A stretch of 64,000 nucleotides of DNA from Meandrina meandrites (taxonomy: Eukaryota > Cnidaria > Anthozoa > Scleractinia > Meandrinidae), in the NCBI GenBank assembly GCA_963693305.1, contig OY855903.1, forward strand, positions 36,607,751-36,671,750, read 5' to 3'. The notes beneath the pieces are model-generated. The model worked only from the letters and a program-made list of their open reading frames with translations. It searched no databases and had not been told where the DNA came from. Each line of letters starts with the position of its first letter. Position 1 is the stretch's first letter. The position numbers and the translations under genes were made by a program. Shown one piece after another: positions 1 through 9,459 of this stretch.

Positions 1-220
1 ACCTGCAAGAAATAATGGAGATATTCAACAACAATGCTGAAAAGCTAGCTCCGCTTGGATCAAGCCAAGCCAATAAGGTTCTAAATAATAGGATTGGAAG
101 CAAAGTCCCTACAATTAGGGACTACTCAAGTGAAAGCAATGACTATCGGGTAGCCTGTGCTGAGAGCCAAGAGTGTTGGCCATTCTTATGTAACACAGGT
201 TGGCAACTACTTAGATTTGC
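1..220 (+). pseudogene. Mutator-like-domain protein fragment (cut by window edge)
   Basis: The reading frame is open from base 3 to about 170 and encodes a stretch containing LGSSQANKVLNNRIGSK followed by a Tyr-Ser-Ser...YRVACA segment. The pattern 'SSQAN-x-x-x-N-x-x-I-x-SK...YS...YR-A-A' is one I associate with a repeated cnidarian family that joins a Mutator-like domain to a DEDDh exonuclease; this is recollection, not a search. After about base 172 the family-like text (VGHSYVTQVGNYL) continues in a different frame, so a frameshift is present. Only the C-terminal end of the domain is in the window and nothing upstream can be judged. The exonuclease-like relic at 12.6-13.0 kb could come from the same family. 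Confidence 0.4.
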
Positions 221-289
221 TATAATAAAACTTCAATGCCCTTCTGGAGTGTGGGAACACAGCTAATCAGCCACAAAATAATAACAATA

Positions 290-935
290 TAGAAAATTAA
301 ATGTAAACAAAACACTCAACAAACGAGACAGGTTTGCAGCAGGTTTCTAGATTACTGAATCAAATCAATTTCAAGGTTTCAAAACTCTAAAAAGTTGAGA
401 AAGTGCAAAGTAAAATAATTCAATTTGATAATTAGCTCTTATAGGTCTCTATAACCTTTGTTATATTAGACCCTTCAACAAATCCCCCTATCACCTGGAA
501 GCCACTGTTAAAAGTATGCAGATAGAGTAGACAGGAAAATAAGTCAGCTTAGAAACAGGGAGAATTCAAGAGAGAGAGAAGAGCAAGAAAGGAACACAGA
601 ACATTAAAGAAAAGACAGTTAGAGATCAGAGAAGGCCCTCAATGTGAGACTGGCATGGGATGAAGATGTGACATGGAAAGTACAGAAGAAATTCCCCCAG
701 CTATTCAACAGCTAAAGAATAAAAAAGTTTCACTTCCAACAAAACATACAAAAGTACCTTTTGACCCGGACACTTCTTCATGAGGTACTCTATCAAAGAG
801 CCAAATCAATTAGTACTCATGATTCTATTTTAAAAACAAATAATTATTGTACACAAGGGGAATTTGAATGGGATTTGAATGGATAAAGTAAACCAAGCCA
901 AAAAACTCTCTGAATTTCCATGTCTCTCAATGCAA
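290..935. other. No gene seen; AT-rich spacer
   Basis: About 650 bases of AT-rich sequence with no open frame of note and no recognisable repeat structure. It precedes the Penelope-like open reading region. Confidence 0.5.
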
Positions 936-939
936 CGCA

Positions 940-2599
940 GTCACGAACTCTTGGCCTGGGTCTAAAATTTCGACCCTCGCTCAGACCACCTGCCGCGCGT
1001 CTTCAAAGAACAAATACAGGACTTTTGTCGAAGCGTCCGGCTACACCACAAGTATGCCAACCATCCCGACGACCCTGATTTTAACCCTAAACTGTACGTT
1101 AAATCAGATTGGAATCCGCCACGGGAAGACCCAGACCTCGAGGAATGCCTGTATCATGTGCGTCAAGAGCTACTGGAAAACTTCAGCGAGAACACGCCAC
1201 TGTGGAAAAGCAATTTAAGCCGCAACGAGCGAAATGGTCTACGAGAAATGAAAGAAGACCCCACTGTTCCCATCCTGTCAACGGACACAAACCTTGGACC
1301 TGCTGTCGTCTCCACGGAATGGGTTGAAAATGAGACTCTTAAGCACCTTAATGACTCTAATTCATACACGAAAGTCACACAAGATGACTGGACGATTAGA
1401 CGTCGTAAGGTAATTGAGACTAGAGAAAAACTTACTCATAGTTACTCGCATTTTCTCCCCCCTAACTCACTTAAGTTTCTACCTAGCTTACACAACAACA
1501 CCAAGAGTTCTGATCCCGCTAAGTTCTATATTATTCCAAAGATCCATAAGTCACCCATGGCTGGCAGGCCTATTGCAGCGTCTCACTCTTATATCACTAG
1601 ACCTGTTAGTATATTTGTGGATGAGCTAGTTAAACCCGTCATTAGTATGCCTACAGTATTACGTGACTCTGGTGAATTGATCCAATGTTTAGAGCAACTT
1701 GAGCTACCCGCTAATTGCCTTCTTGTTATGGCGGACGTGTCATCACTATATCCCAACACTGAAACTAAGAAGGCTATTGTTGCACTTGACCTCTTGCTTC
1801 GAGAGGGAAAGGTAGCTCAAACCGCTCTATTGGTTCAGCTCACTAGACTTGTCTTTGAGAATAATTTTTTTAAATCATAATTTAGCGATGATATTTACCA
1901 TCAAACGTTCGGTATTGCCATGGGAACTCCCTTTGCAGTCACAGCCGCAAACGCTTTTATGTACTATCATGAGAGAGACATTATCGAGCAGTACAGTCGA
2001 TATTTAACTCTTTATAAGCATTTTATCGATGATCTTTTCATTGTATGGGATGGCCCAAAGGATAAACTCTTAGAATTTCTTTGTGCTATTAACTCCAAGG
2101 ATGAACGCATTAAGATAACATACGAAATTAGCGAATCTACGATTTCTTTTCTAGACTTGCTACTTTTAAAGGATCCTAGCTTTAACAGGCTGCAGTATTC
2201 TACTTTTCAGAAACCACTTAATAAGTACCTCTATATACCGTTTGAGTCATTCACCCCGGTAGCAACAAACGAGCATTCATTAAAGGCGACCTTATGCGTT
2301 ACGCCAGAAATAGTTTGACACATAGTTCATTCAATGAAACGCGTCAGCTATTCTGGAAACGTCTACGCCTTAGGGGGTACCCTGCTAAGTTTTTGCTTCC
2401 CATATTTAAGGACATAAGCTATAGCAACAGGAAGAAATGGTTCTCTAGGTATGATAAGTCTTCTCGACAAAGAGGGCTGGTATTCAAAACACATTTTAAT
2501 TGCAGTCATGTAGGGATCAAAAAGGTTTTTCTTAAGCATTTACCCAACGGTATTGTTAGTTATAAATCTAGTAACACGTTAGCACATCTATGTAAGTGA
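940..2599 (+). pseudogene. Penelope-like element reverse transcriptase, broken
   Basis: The coding trace starts before the first ATG at 1158: family-like text (LGLKFRP, then FKEQIQDFCRSVRLHHKYA in another frame) begins near 940. Reverse transcriptase motifs follow in order: FYIIPKIHK and GRPIAAS (about 1527-1580), MADVSSLYPNT (about 1730), GIAMGTPFAVTAANAF (about 1914), HFIDDLFIVWDG (about 2019, carrying the catalytic DD) and SFLDLLLL. An in-frame TAA at 1878-1880 interrupts the RT, and a frameshift near 2280 separates it from the conserved FIKGDLMRYAR block, which continues to the stop at 2597-2599. No GIY-YIG endonuclease is visible afterwards. These motifs and their order fit Penelope-like retroelements rather than LINE or LTR enzymes. 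The element cannot make an intact enzyme as written, and the hammerheads downstream support the assignment. Confidence 0.8.
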
Positions 2600-2603
2600 T
2601 TGT

Positions 2604-2647
2604 TTTTGGGGCTCACGGATTTAACGTTAAATCTGTGAGCCCCAAAA
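2604..2647 (+). other. 21-bp near-perfect RNA hairpin after the Penelope RT
   Basis: The arms are 2604-2624 and 2627-2647, separated only by CG, with a single G-T pair in the middle. The stem reads TTTTGGGGCTCAC inward on the left and GTGAGCCCCAAAA on the right. It starts five bases after the RT stop codon, so in the element's RNA it would be a very stable stem just past the coding region. Its role is unknown; a 3'-end or packaging structure is possible. Confidence 0.75.
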
Positions 2648-2665
2648 TTAAACATCACACACTCT

Positions 2666-2725
2666 ATGCAGGATTTTAGTCATATCCTGCATGCATTTCT
2701 TGTGGGTGTTTTGTTGTTCACACCC
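2666..2725 (+). other. Two further short hairpins
   Basis: ATGCAGGAT at 2666-2674 pairs with ATCCTGCAT at 2684-2692 around a 9-base loop. GGGTGT at 2704-2709 pairs with ACACCC at 2720-2725 around a 10-base loop. Together with the stem at 2604-2647 they make a row of three stems between the RT and the ribozyme repeats. Confidence 0.55.
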
Positions 2726-2793
2726 TTACGGGAACGTGATTTGTACTGCAAATGTTATGTATAAATAACTGCCCCATGTAATCTTATTTCAAA

Positions 2794-2836
2794 CTCCCTG
2801 ATGAAGTCTGTAGTTATCAGACGAAACCGGTCGGAG
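2794..2836 (+). ncRNA. Minimal type I hammerhead ribozyme, intact core
   Basis: All conserved hammerhead parts are present in order. Stem I is CTCC at 2794-2797, pairing with GGAG at 2833-2836. The core box is CTGATGA at 2798-2804. Stem II is GTCTG at 2806-2810, pairing with CAGAC at 2818-2822 around the 7-base loop TAGTTAT. The second core box GAAA is at 2823-2826. Stem III is the palindrome ACCGGT at 2826-2831, with essentially no loop. The cleavage site is the C at 2832 in a GTC triplet. One extra A (2805) sits between the first core box and stem II, a variant known from a viroid hammerhead. Hammerheads with very short stem III are documented in Penelope-like elements and retrozymes; the palindromic stem III suggests action as a dimer. 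Function is inferred from the fold, not shown. Confidence 0.88.
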
Positions 2837-3008
2837 AATAAACCTAATTGAGTTAATAAGATTTTGTTGCTGTGTGCTGCTCACTAGTATCTTGTTAAAA
2901 AACTTCTTGATGAAGTCTGTAGTTATCAGACGAAACCGGTCAGAGAATAAACGTAATTGAGTTTATAAGATTTTGTTGCTGTGTGCTGCTCACTAGTATC
3001 TTGTTAAA
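2798..3008 (+). repeat. 109-bp tandem repeat carrying the hammerheads
   Basis: Two head-to-tail units start at 2798 and 2907. They share the ribozyme, an AATTGAGTT block, a TTTTGTTGCTGTGTGCTGC block and a CACTAGTATCTTGTTAAAAA end, with only a handful of differences. Tandem hammerhead-bearing ends (pseudo-LTRs) are typical of Penelope-like elements and allow dimer RNAs to form. The second unit runs into a short AT-rich microrepeat (TTAAAAAATTGTC-like, about 3008-3050). Confidence 0.8.
2903..2945 (+). ncRNA. Second hammerhead copy, core mutated
   Basis: This is the same fold 109 bp downstream. Stem II (GTCTG 2915-2919 with CAGAC 2927-2931), GAAA (2932-2935) and ACCGGT (2935-2940) are unchanged, and the cleavage C is at 2941. 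The first core box reads TTGATGA (2907-2913), so the essential first C is now T. Stem I is weakened too, because CTTC faces AGAG and leaves a C-A mismatch next to the core. By what is known of hammerhead chemistry this copy should cleave poorly or not at all. Confidence 0.75.
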
Positions 3009-3049
3009 AAATTGTCTTAAAAAATTGTTAAAAAATTGTCTTAAAAAAT

Positions 3050-3945
3050 CACCCATTCGTACGCCAGCATCACCCGTTCGTACACAATCATCACCTGTAC
3101 CACAAGTATCACCGTATGTTTATCAGCATCACCCATACATGATTCAAATCCATCTCCATCATCACATGAAAGTGCACCACAATCATCATTCATAGATCAT
3201 TTTTCGCTTAACACGTTTTATCGCAACTACATTTTTTAATAATCAAATTTTTTTACGTTTATTGCAAAACCAAAATGAAATTATGGATAGTTTAAATGAA
3301 GTGAAAGTTATGTTACAAGGGAGAGTCGAGTTGGATGGAGGGGCCAATCTGGGTGGTGGCTTGGAGTACGGGGCCCAGAGTTTGGACCAAGGGATGGCTG
3401 GGGTGGGTGCGGGAGTAGCGGAAGGGCTCGACCTTATGGGAGTTGTAAATATGCCTGGGGGGGTGTCAGTGAGCCCTTTAAGTTTGGGTGGGGGCAACTG
3501 CTGGGGGAAACAGCAGAACTGGGTTTGGGGGTATGGAGGGGGGATTCCCGGGAATGGGTGGGATAATGGGAGGGGCTTGTGCCAGTGCTGGAATGGGAGA
3601 TGGGATGGTGATGGGTGGGTCAGGGATTTCTGCCAGTACTGGTGGGCTCAGGGAAGATGTCATGAGGGCCCAATCACTTGACGATCTTTATGCCATTGCT
3701 TGCTCAAAAAGAGCAACTTTGCCGTTCTTTTGGTCAGGAAGTTTTTCTCTAAGGAACAACTGGTAGGGAGAAGTGTATATGGAGGTAAATTGGGCAAGCT
3801 TGCCCTAGACAGGGGTTTAGTGGAAAAGGTCAAAATTGCCTTTTTCCAGTATTATCCCTCCGACAACATCGACCAAGACTGGAAGCAGTGCGTCACCATG
3901 ATTAAAACCTATCTCCGAAGCAAAGGGTGTAAAAAAAACCTGTAA
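3050..3945 (+). pseudogene. BEN-domain-like protein relic
   Basis: The region begins with Ser/Pro-rich coding text (SPIRTPASPVRTQSSP, then in another frame SASPIHDSNPSPSSHES). From 3262 it continues with NQNEIMDSLNEVKVMLQ and a Gly/Met-rich stretch that switches frame near 3480 and again near 3690. The C-terminal part, about 3700-3942, contains FFSKEQLVGRSVYGGK, then LALDRGLVEKV, and ends WKQCVTMIKTYLRSK. This resembles a BEN domain, a DNA- and protein-binding fold found in chromatin proteins. At least two frameshifts make it a likely pseudogene, although unrecognised introns could explain some of the shifts. The domain call is by eye. Confidence 0.5.
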
Positions 3946-3949
3946 TTTT

Positions 3950-4955
3950 TTTAAAGTGATTTTTTAATTACCATATTTATTTGATTAAACGCTGCGGCGT
4001 TTATTTAATTTTTCGTGATTCGAGTGCGGAGTTTTTACTAGGGTGGCGTTAATTTAAAATCCAATCTATTTCTTGCAAACAATAGTAACTGAACATTTGA
4101 ATTTTAAAAAACAGAAACATGTTTTAGTGTTGTTTCTTCACGTATTTCCACGTTAGCTAGCCATTCATCATACTTTTCAGTGCAGGCGGCCTTGAACGGC
4201 TTGTTCCAGCAATCGTCCAGTGCCTGCGTCATTTAATCGAATAAATACGGTATGCTGTTGTTAACTGTGCCTAAATATTATTGTTAAACCGGAAAAATTG
4301 TTTCTTAAAGATTAACGTTTTTACATATATGTTAATTCCATACGATGATTTCCTATTCATGACACTTACATGAGGTTGTTTTCAACCATTAAAATCTGTA
4401 ACTAAGTGACAAAAATAATTGTTATTGATATTCGTTTATATGAACTTAGTTACAGTGTGAGGAAAAGATTTTGTATTCAGCAATTTATACTCACGATGTA
4501 TGTTAGAGTTTTCATGTTTATTAAAGTTCCACTGGAACTGGAACTGTGTATTACTGTTAGGAACTTGCGTAACGCAAAACAAAGGTTTTTTAAATGTTTT
4601 CTAAATTGTTTCTGGGCTACGTAGTCAATTTTGACACAATGGAAAATTGGTTTTAAGCATTTAAAAACATTGCTTAATTAACTAGAATACATATGGTTAT
4701 AAAAATGTTACAGACTTTTTACACATTTCAAAACCCAACTAGGGAACCAAGGATGTCGAGATGCTCTGCTTCTGAGAGCTTGAACAGCCTCACTCCATTT
4801 TCCGTATGTTCTTCTTACTCCAAACAAATAAATCGAACCGTAGACGAATACAAGTAAGCAATTTTTTCAGTAATCAGTTTGAAGAAGTGATTTGAAGAAG
4901 ACTGCTGACATTCAACATGCTCGTAGAAATGCCCACGTATTATGCAGGAGCCAGC
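3950..4955. other. No gene seen
   Basis: About 1 kb of AT-rich sequence. One 72-codon open frame (4406-4624) has no recognisable motif and looks like chance. No repeat structure stands out. Confidence 0.5.
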
Positions 4956-6906
4956 ACGATATTAGGCGTTCCAATCATCCGAAACATTAGATGTTAAGGT
5001 TTCAGAATGGTCAGAGATGACATTAAGTAAGTAATAATCTTCTCCGGCATCCCCAGAGGCTATAGCCACAATGGAATTCTTTGAGACCAAGTCCAGTAAT
5101 CCCTCCCTCATATCTGGTACATTATTTCTTGTAGCCCTTCTTTCTGGGACTTCCTGTTCCAAAATGTGTTCCTCCCATTTCTTAACGTACAACGCATTGT
5201 CACACTTTTCAAAATGGCCTTCGATGCAGTGGTCGCAATAGCAAGAGAGCTCTCGCGTTTTCAAATGCTTGCTTTGCCCATTTGCTAAGATACTGTGAAT
5301 TGTGCGATTTCCTCTGACTTCTTTAAAGTAACGACGATTTCTGTCTCTATCATGCTGTTTGATGTGCAGGAAAATTCTCCGACGCAAACTTGCCTTTTCC
5401 AAAGGCACCTGAAGGTTTTCTTGCGCCAACTCCTGAAGATCGGCGGCATTCTGTATAACTTTTTGCCGCCTTATGACTGCCATATCAGCCTTGAATTTCA
5501 AATTGGCACCACCACCATCCTGGGGCCCTTTTGCATGCGAAGTTTCAAAATAATTCCGGATGGTTGGGTAACTGAAATCAGCAACTGTGTAACTTACGTC
5601 ACCCATACAATGTCGACTTTTGTATTGGACTGAACAGCCGTCTGTCCACTCGTGCATCATTGTTACTGGGTACCGAATTTCATTTAAATACTTGGCCACG
5701 AGTTGGCGACAGTGATGGACCGAGTGATGGTCGTGTTTTAGGTCTGGTGAAATGACAAATAAATGTTCAGTTACAATTTTTGGTTCCGTTGGTGTACTTT
5801 CCTCCCCGTCAACCTCCGCCAACGAGTGTCGATGTAAAATAGTTACATGAATGGAGGCCTGCGTTTGCCCGTAATAAAGGGATTGCAATTGGTCTTGGTG
5901 TTGACAAGTGTAATTTTCTGAATAGTCATGAACACAACAAACATGGCCATATGGAAGACACTGAACAATACTTTTTAGTTGATTACTTTGCCAATTCGAA
6001 CGCAGGCAGTGACCAGGAAACTTTTCGAGAAGACTTTTAAAATAATGAAACATTTCGCCCGGTTCCTGCCTTTTTTCTCCCACCACTAGGTATTCAAAAT
6101 GCTGCCATTTTACTTGAGTGCCTGTCTGCTCCATGCTTACTTCCTCTGGAAGAAATTGAAAAAGGTCTACGCCACAATCAGGGCAGTGAAATTAAGCCGC
6201 TTCTAATTTTGGGCATAGTGTCACGTCGTCTAAATCTGTCAGGTGTGCATAAATAGGATAGTCGCGCTCTCTCGCAGGCTGATCTTTTATCAACTCTTCT
6301 ATAGTTGATACACGTTGTGAAGAGCATACGTGTTTCCACATGGGTTCGGCAACAACAAGAGTTGCGATCCTGCGGTCTGTCCGGCACAACATAAAAGGGT
6401 TTGCAGTTTTCAAATGTTCGTTGACCCATTTTTACGTCAGGAAATTTTGCTTTAAACTCGTTAAAAGCTTCATTCTGGGTCATTTCCATTACTTGTTTAT
6501 CGTGTTCAATGTACTCATTTGCAGCAATTCTCTCTCGCACAATGTCCTTTTTGTTGCCAGTTGACCTGGAAATTCCAGGGCTGGCCCAAAAATCGCAGGC
6601 TATTTTCAGATGTTCCTTGGGTGTCGCATCATTGCGTCTTTTCCTTTTTACTACTGTCCATCCTTCTGAGGTATCACTCAACACACGTTTGCGGTGTTCA
6701 TGCTATTTCGGATTTGTTCCCTGTTGATAGATAGCGTTTCTACGACAACTTTCTACATTTTATTTTCCATAACAGTGTCCCCACAAAGAAGACAAACACA
6801 ACACTGCATAGCTGCCTGGCTATCTTTTGAACGGCCATCTTTAAGCGTTTGTATTAGACTTCGAGCATCGGCCACAATTGCACTATTAACCTTTGCTTCT
6901 TTTTCG

Positions 6907-8198
6907 AGGGTCCACAATAGGTTTGGCGGGATGCGGGATTTGGCTTATTTTGGGGGTGATATTCAGGATAAGAGCTGAAAACAGGAGCGGGAAGCGGGAA
7001 TTTTAATCACGAGCGGGAGCGGGATTTCAACCTTTTATGTGGTCGGGATGCGAGAATCACAAGGGAAATGTAGCGGGATACGGGATTTAAAATTGGCGTG
7101 ACTGCATAAAATGGTCTAAAATGTCTTGGTACAAAAGACTCCTTTGTGTAAATACCGGCTTTGTAGTTGTATCGAGCTACAAGTTTAGCTGCAGGAATGC
7201 TGCCAGATTTCTTATATGCGAGGGACATTGTGCCAGGGGAAACAGTTCATCTCACAGGACATGTCAACAATTCTGACAATGGAGCCGACTACGATTCATG
7301 TAGTAGTGTAGAGGAAGAAGAAATCGACGATGACGAATCACAAAGTGTTGCTACTTTGGATATCGAAGCAAACTTTCTTCTTGGGAGGGTATCTGCATAT
7401 GGTCGTGCCGTTCGGTTTAATAGCAGGCTAATGTTCTCATAAAGAAAGATTAAGTCTGCATTCGAGAACTAAGAGCTTTGTGGCCCATCAGCTGGCCGGA
7501 GGTGACCCCGATTTCAGTAGCATAAAGTTGTTAGAAGTATTTCTACTCTCCCATGGATGGGAGGCTAGTCCATCGCAGGGTAACTTTCCAATGCAATGTC
7601 GTGGCCTAGGCCTGGACTCGAACCCGGGACCGCTGAATCAGGCGTCCAGTGCACTAACCATTAGGCCACCAAGCGTTTCGCCAATATATATATCATGTTT
7701 TTATTTTACAATCTGTGGGACTGTTTAGGGATCTCGTATTTATTTTACACAAATGAAGACACAAAAAACGTTCGCTATTGACCTCATCGCCTGATCAAAA
7801 CTAGCAGTAAAGGGATCGAAACCTCGCCAATAAAATTCAGTTCAAGGTGGATCCAACGTGCGACAAACGATTAACATTCATCAAACTAACTCTGTCGGTT
7901 ATCTTCCAAAAAAGCCAAACTAGGAACTAACAATGTTTACTTTGTACTGATACGAAGACGAAAAATCAAATAAAGCAGAAACAATGTTAGGATCACTATA
8001 AGCGATATTGAAAACCTTGGACAACAAAGCTACCCACTCCATAAAGGTCTGTGAGTGTCGTTTATTTATATGTTAAACAAAAAAATCGTTAAAAAATCGG
8101 GTGGGATCGGGATCCGGACGTAAAAAAGGGCGGGAAAGTGGGATTAACAAGAAAAAATGGGTGGGAAGGCGGGATTTGGGAACCCTATTGTGGACCCT
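6907..8198. mobile_element. 1.29-kb hAT-like element inside the transposase relic
   Basis: The terminal inverted repeats are AGGGTCCACAATAGG at 6907-6921 and its exact reverse complement at 8184-8198. The flanks are CTTTTTCG (6899-6906) and CTTTTTCT (8199-8206), an 8-bp target-site duplication with one mismatch, the length typical of hAT elements. Just inside both ends are many copies of a CGGGAT-type motif (GCGGGATGCGGGATTT near 6927, GGCGGGATTTGGGAACCC near 8168). No transposase is encoded, so it is non-autonomous. An open frame at 7167-7442 with an acidic patch (EEEEIDDDE) has no recognisable domain. Confidence 0.8.
7480..7682 (-). mobile_element. tRNA-derived SINE nested in the hAT-like element
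   Basis: On the minus strand the head (7682 to about 7606) reads like a tRNA gene, with an A box (TGGTTAGTGCACTGG) and a B box (GGTTCGAGTCC) at RNA polymerase III promoter spacing. It is followed by a roughly 130-base body containing CCTGCGATGGACTAG. The body and the lack of a clean acceptor stem favour a SINE over a working tRNA gene. Confidence 0.7.
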
Positions 8199-8686
8199 CT
8201 TTTTCTGCTTCGTCTGAAGACACTAAACCTTGTGAGGACAACATTTGATGTGTAGTTGGGCTCTCTATCAATGTTGAGAGAACTGCCGCTTTTTTTTCTG
8301 GTGTACTTGGCAATGCATCCTTAACTTTATCAACCACTCTTTTTTCATTCCACAATGCTTGAATGGTTCACCGGCTCTATTACTTTCTAGAAATTCATCT
8401 CTCTTTTTTTCATGATGGCGCTGCAAATTGCCCTGGCCGTTGTCTGACAAGGCCATTTACTAGATTCATAGGTGACACATCTACTGAATATGTACTGCTG
8501 GGATCGAGTTTAATATTTACCATCTTTCTTTATGCATCACACTGTTCAAAACAAAAAGGAAGTTTGTGCACTGTTGAGCAAAACACAGTTTAAGTGATTA
8601 ATTTACATACGTGAAAAGTAAGTTTATGTGCACCAATGGGAAAATTATAGCTTGCATGGATTTGAGTAAGTAAATTTGTTGTAACG

Positions 8687-9455
8687 TCATTTCCTCTGCA
8701 CCAGCAACAGACATTCGGACAAAAAAGATCCTCGGAAGAAAAAATCACAAACGACAGGGATTCCAACTTCAAGAATGTCAGGAAATAAAGTTGTTACGGT
8801 CTCTGCTAAATCAGATGTTATCTTCATCCCTTTAACACATACCAGTGTACAACCATACTCGCAAATTGCGTGAATTATGGATTCCCCTCCAAGCAGACAG
8901 TATGCTATGTTTAACACGGCCACACAGAATGATGCCTGTAAAATACCTTCGTCAGTCACGTTAAAGCACTTTGAAATATTTAAACAGTAGAGCCGACTAC
9001 ACATTTTGCTAATTTGTATTAAAAAGTAATTATCAATGGAAGTTCCACTAACATTTAACTCACGCAGTTGCACAAACTCTGTCACGTTTTCGGACACATG
9101 TCCTTTTGTTCCAGATAAATTTAACAAGAAGAAGTTGCTCCACTTTTTCTGAAAACGAGAAAGTTCTTCAGATGTTCTTTTGCCATTTCTTAATGACAGT
9201 GACTTCAAGGTATCTGTTGGCGCCATGTCTATCACTTTCAGTAGCTTGTCAGTTGCCTCCCATAGCAAACTGCCTTTCTTGTCAATGGATATCTCTTCCA
9301 GTAAGTGTAAAGCACGTGCAATGATATGGCAATCGTATGCAAGGCAGCGAAAGTCTTTTGAGACAAGAGAAACGGAATGGAACACATCTGACGGTGGTAA
9401 AAACGAAAAAATGCGTTTCCATTTTTTAAGGTGAATAAAGTCGTGTCTTTCATTT
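8687..9455 (-). CDS. F-box / leucine-rich-repeat protein exon
   Basis: The frame is open on the minus strand from about 9455 to the stop at 8687. The start is F-box-like (KKWKRIFSFLPPSDVFHSVS, then LVSKDFRCLAYD), matching the Leu-Pro-x-x-D and Val-Cys/Ser-x-x-F/W pattern of F-boxes that bind Skp1 in SCF ubiquitin ligases. Leucine-rich repeats of the cysteine-containing type follow (LRELNVSGTSIDNYFL and LYCLNISKCFNVTDEGI), as in FBXL substrate adaptors. A CAG just before the open frame at about 9456 could be a splice acceptor, so this is probably a 3' exon. The last 25 residues look unlike LRRs and may be read-through. At about 255 codons it is short for an FBXL, and upstream exons were not found. 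Confidence 0.6.
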
Positions 9456-9459
9456 GTAA

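Larger units (their letters stand above)
4962..8520 (-). pseudogene. Transposase-like protein of a repeated invertebrate family, interrupted
   Basis: The largest intact piece is 390 codons (6134 to 4962). It has CCVHDYSENYTC (Asp at residue 70), HEWTDGCSVQYKSRH (Asp 165) and ETSHAKGPQDGGGANLK (Asp 206), then a Cys-rich CYCDHCIEGHFEKC block. Three spaced acidic positions with this flavour suggest an RNase H-fold DDE/D-type transposase; I cannot name the family with certainty. Reading upstream on the minus strand, an in-frame stop at 6192-6194 and a frameshift near 6315 separate it from N-terminal coding at 6684-6320 (KMGQRTFENCKPFYVV). Coding resumes again at 6898-6660 and, beyond an inserted element (6907-8198), at about 8460-8207 with STPEKKAAVLSTLIESPTT. 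The frame across the insertion point reads coherently if one copy of the duplicated target is removed. It is clearly dead as written. Confidence 0.6.

Noticed and set aside
2907..2945. Second hammerhead as an active ribozyme
   Set aside because: The invariant first C of the core is T and stem I has a mismatch beside the core.
3243..3663. Pro-rich minus-strand proteins
   Set aside because: They are antisense shadows of the Gly-rich part of the BEN-like relic.
7606..7682. tRNA gene on the minus strand
   Set aside because: A and B boxes are present, but the acceptor stem is not clean and a SINE body follows directly; it is better read as a tRNA-derived SINE.
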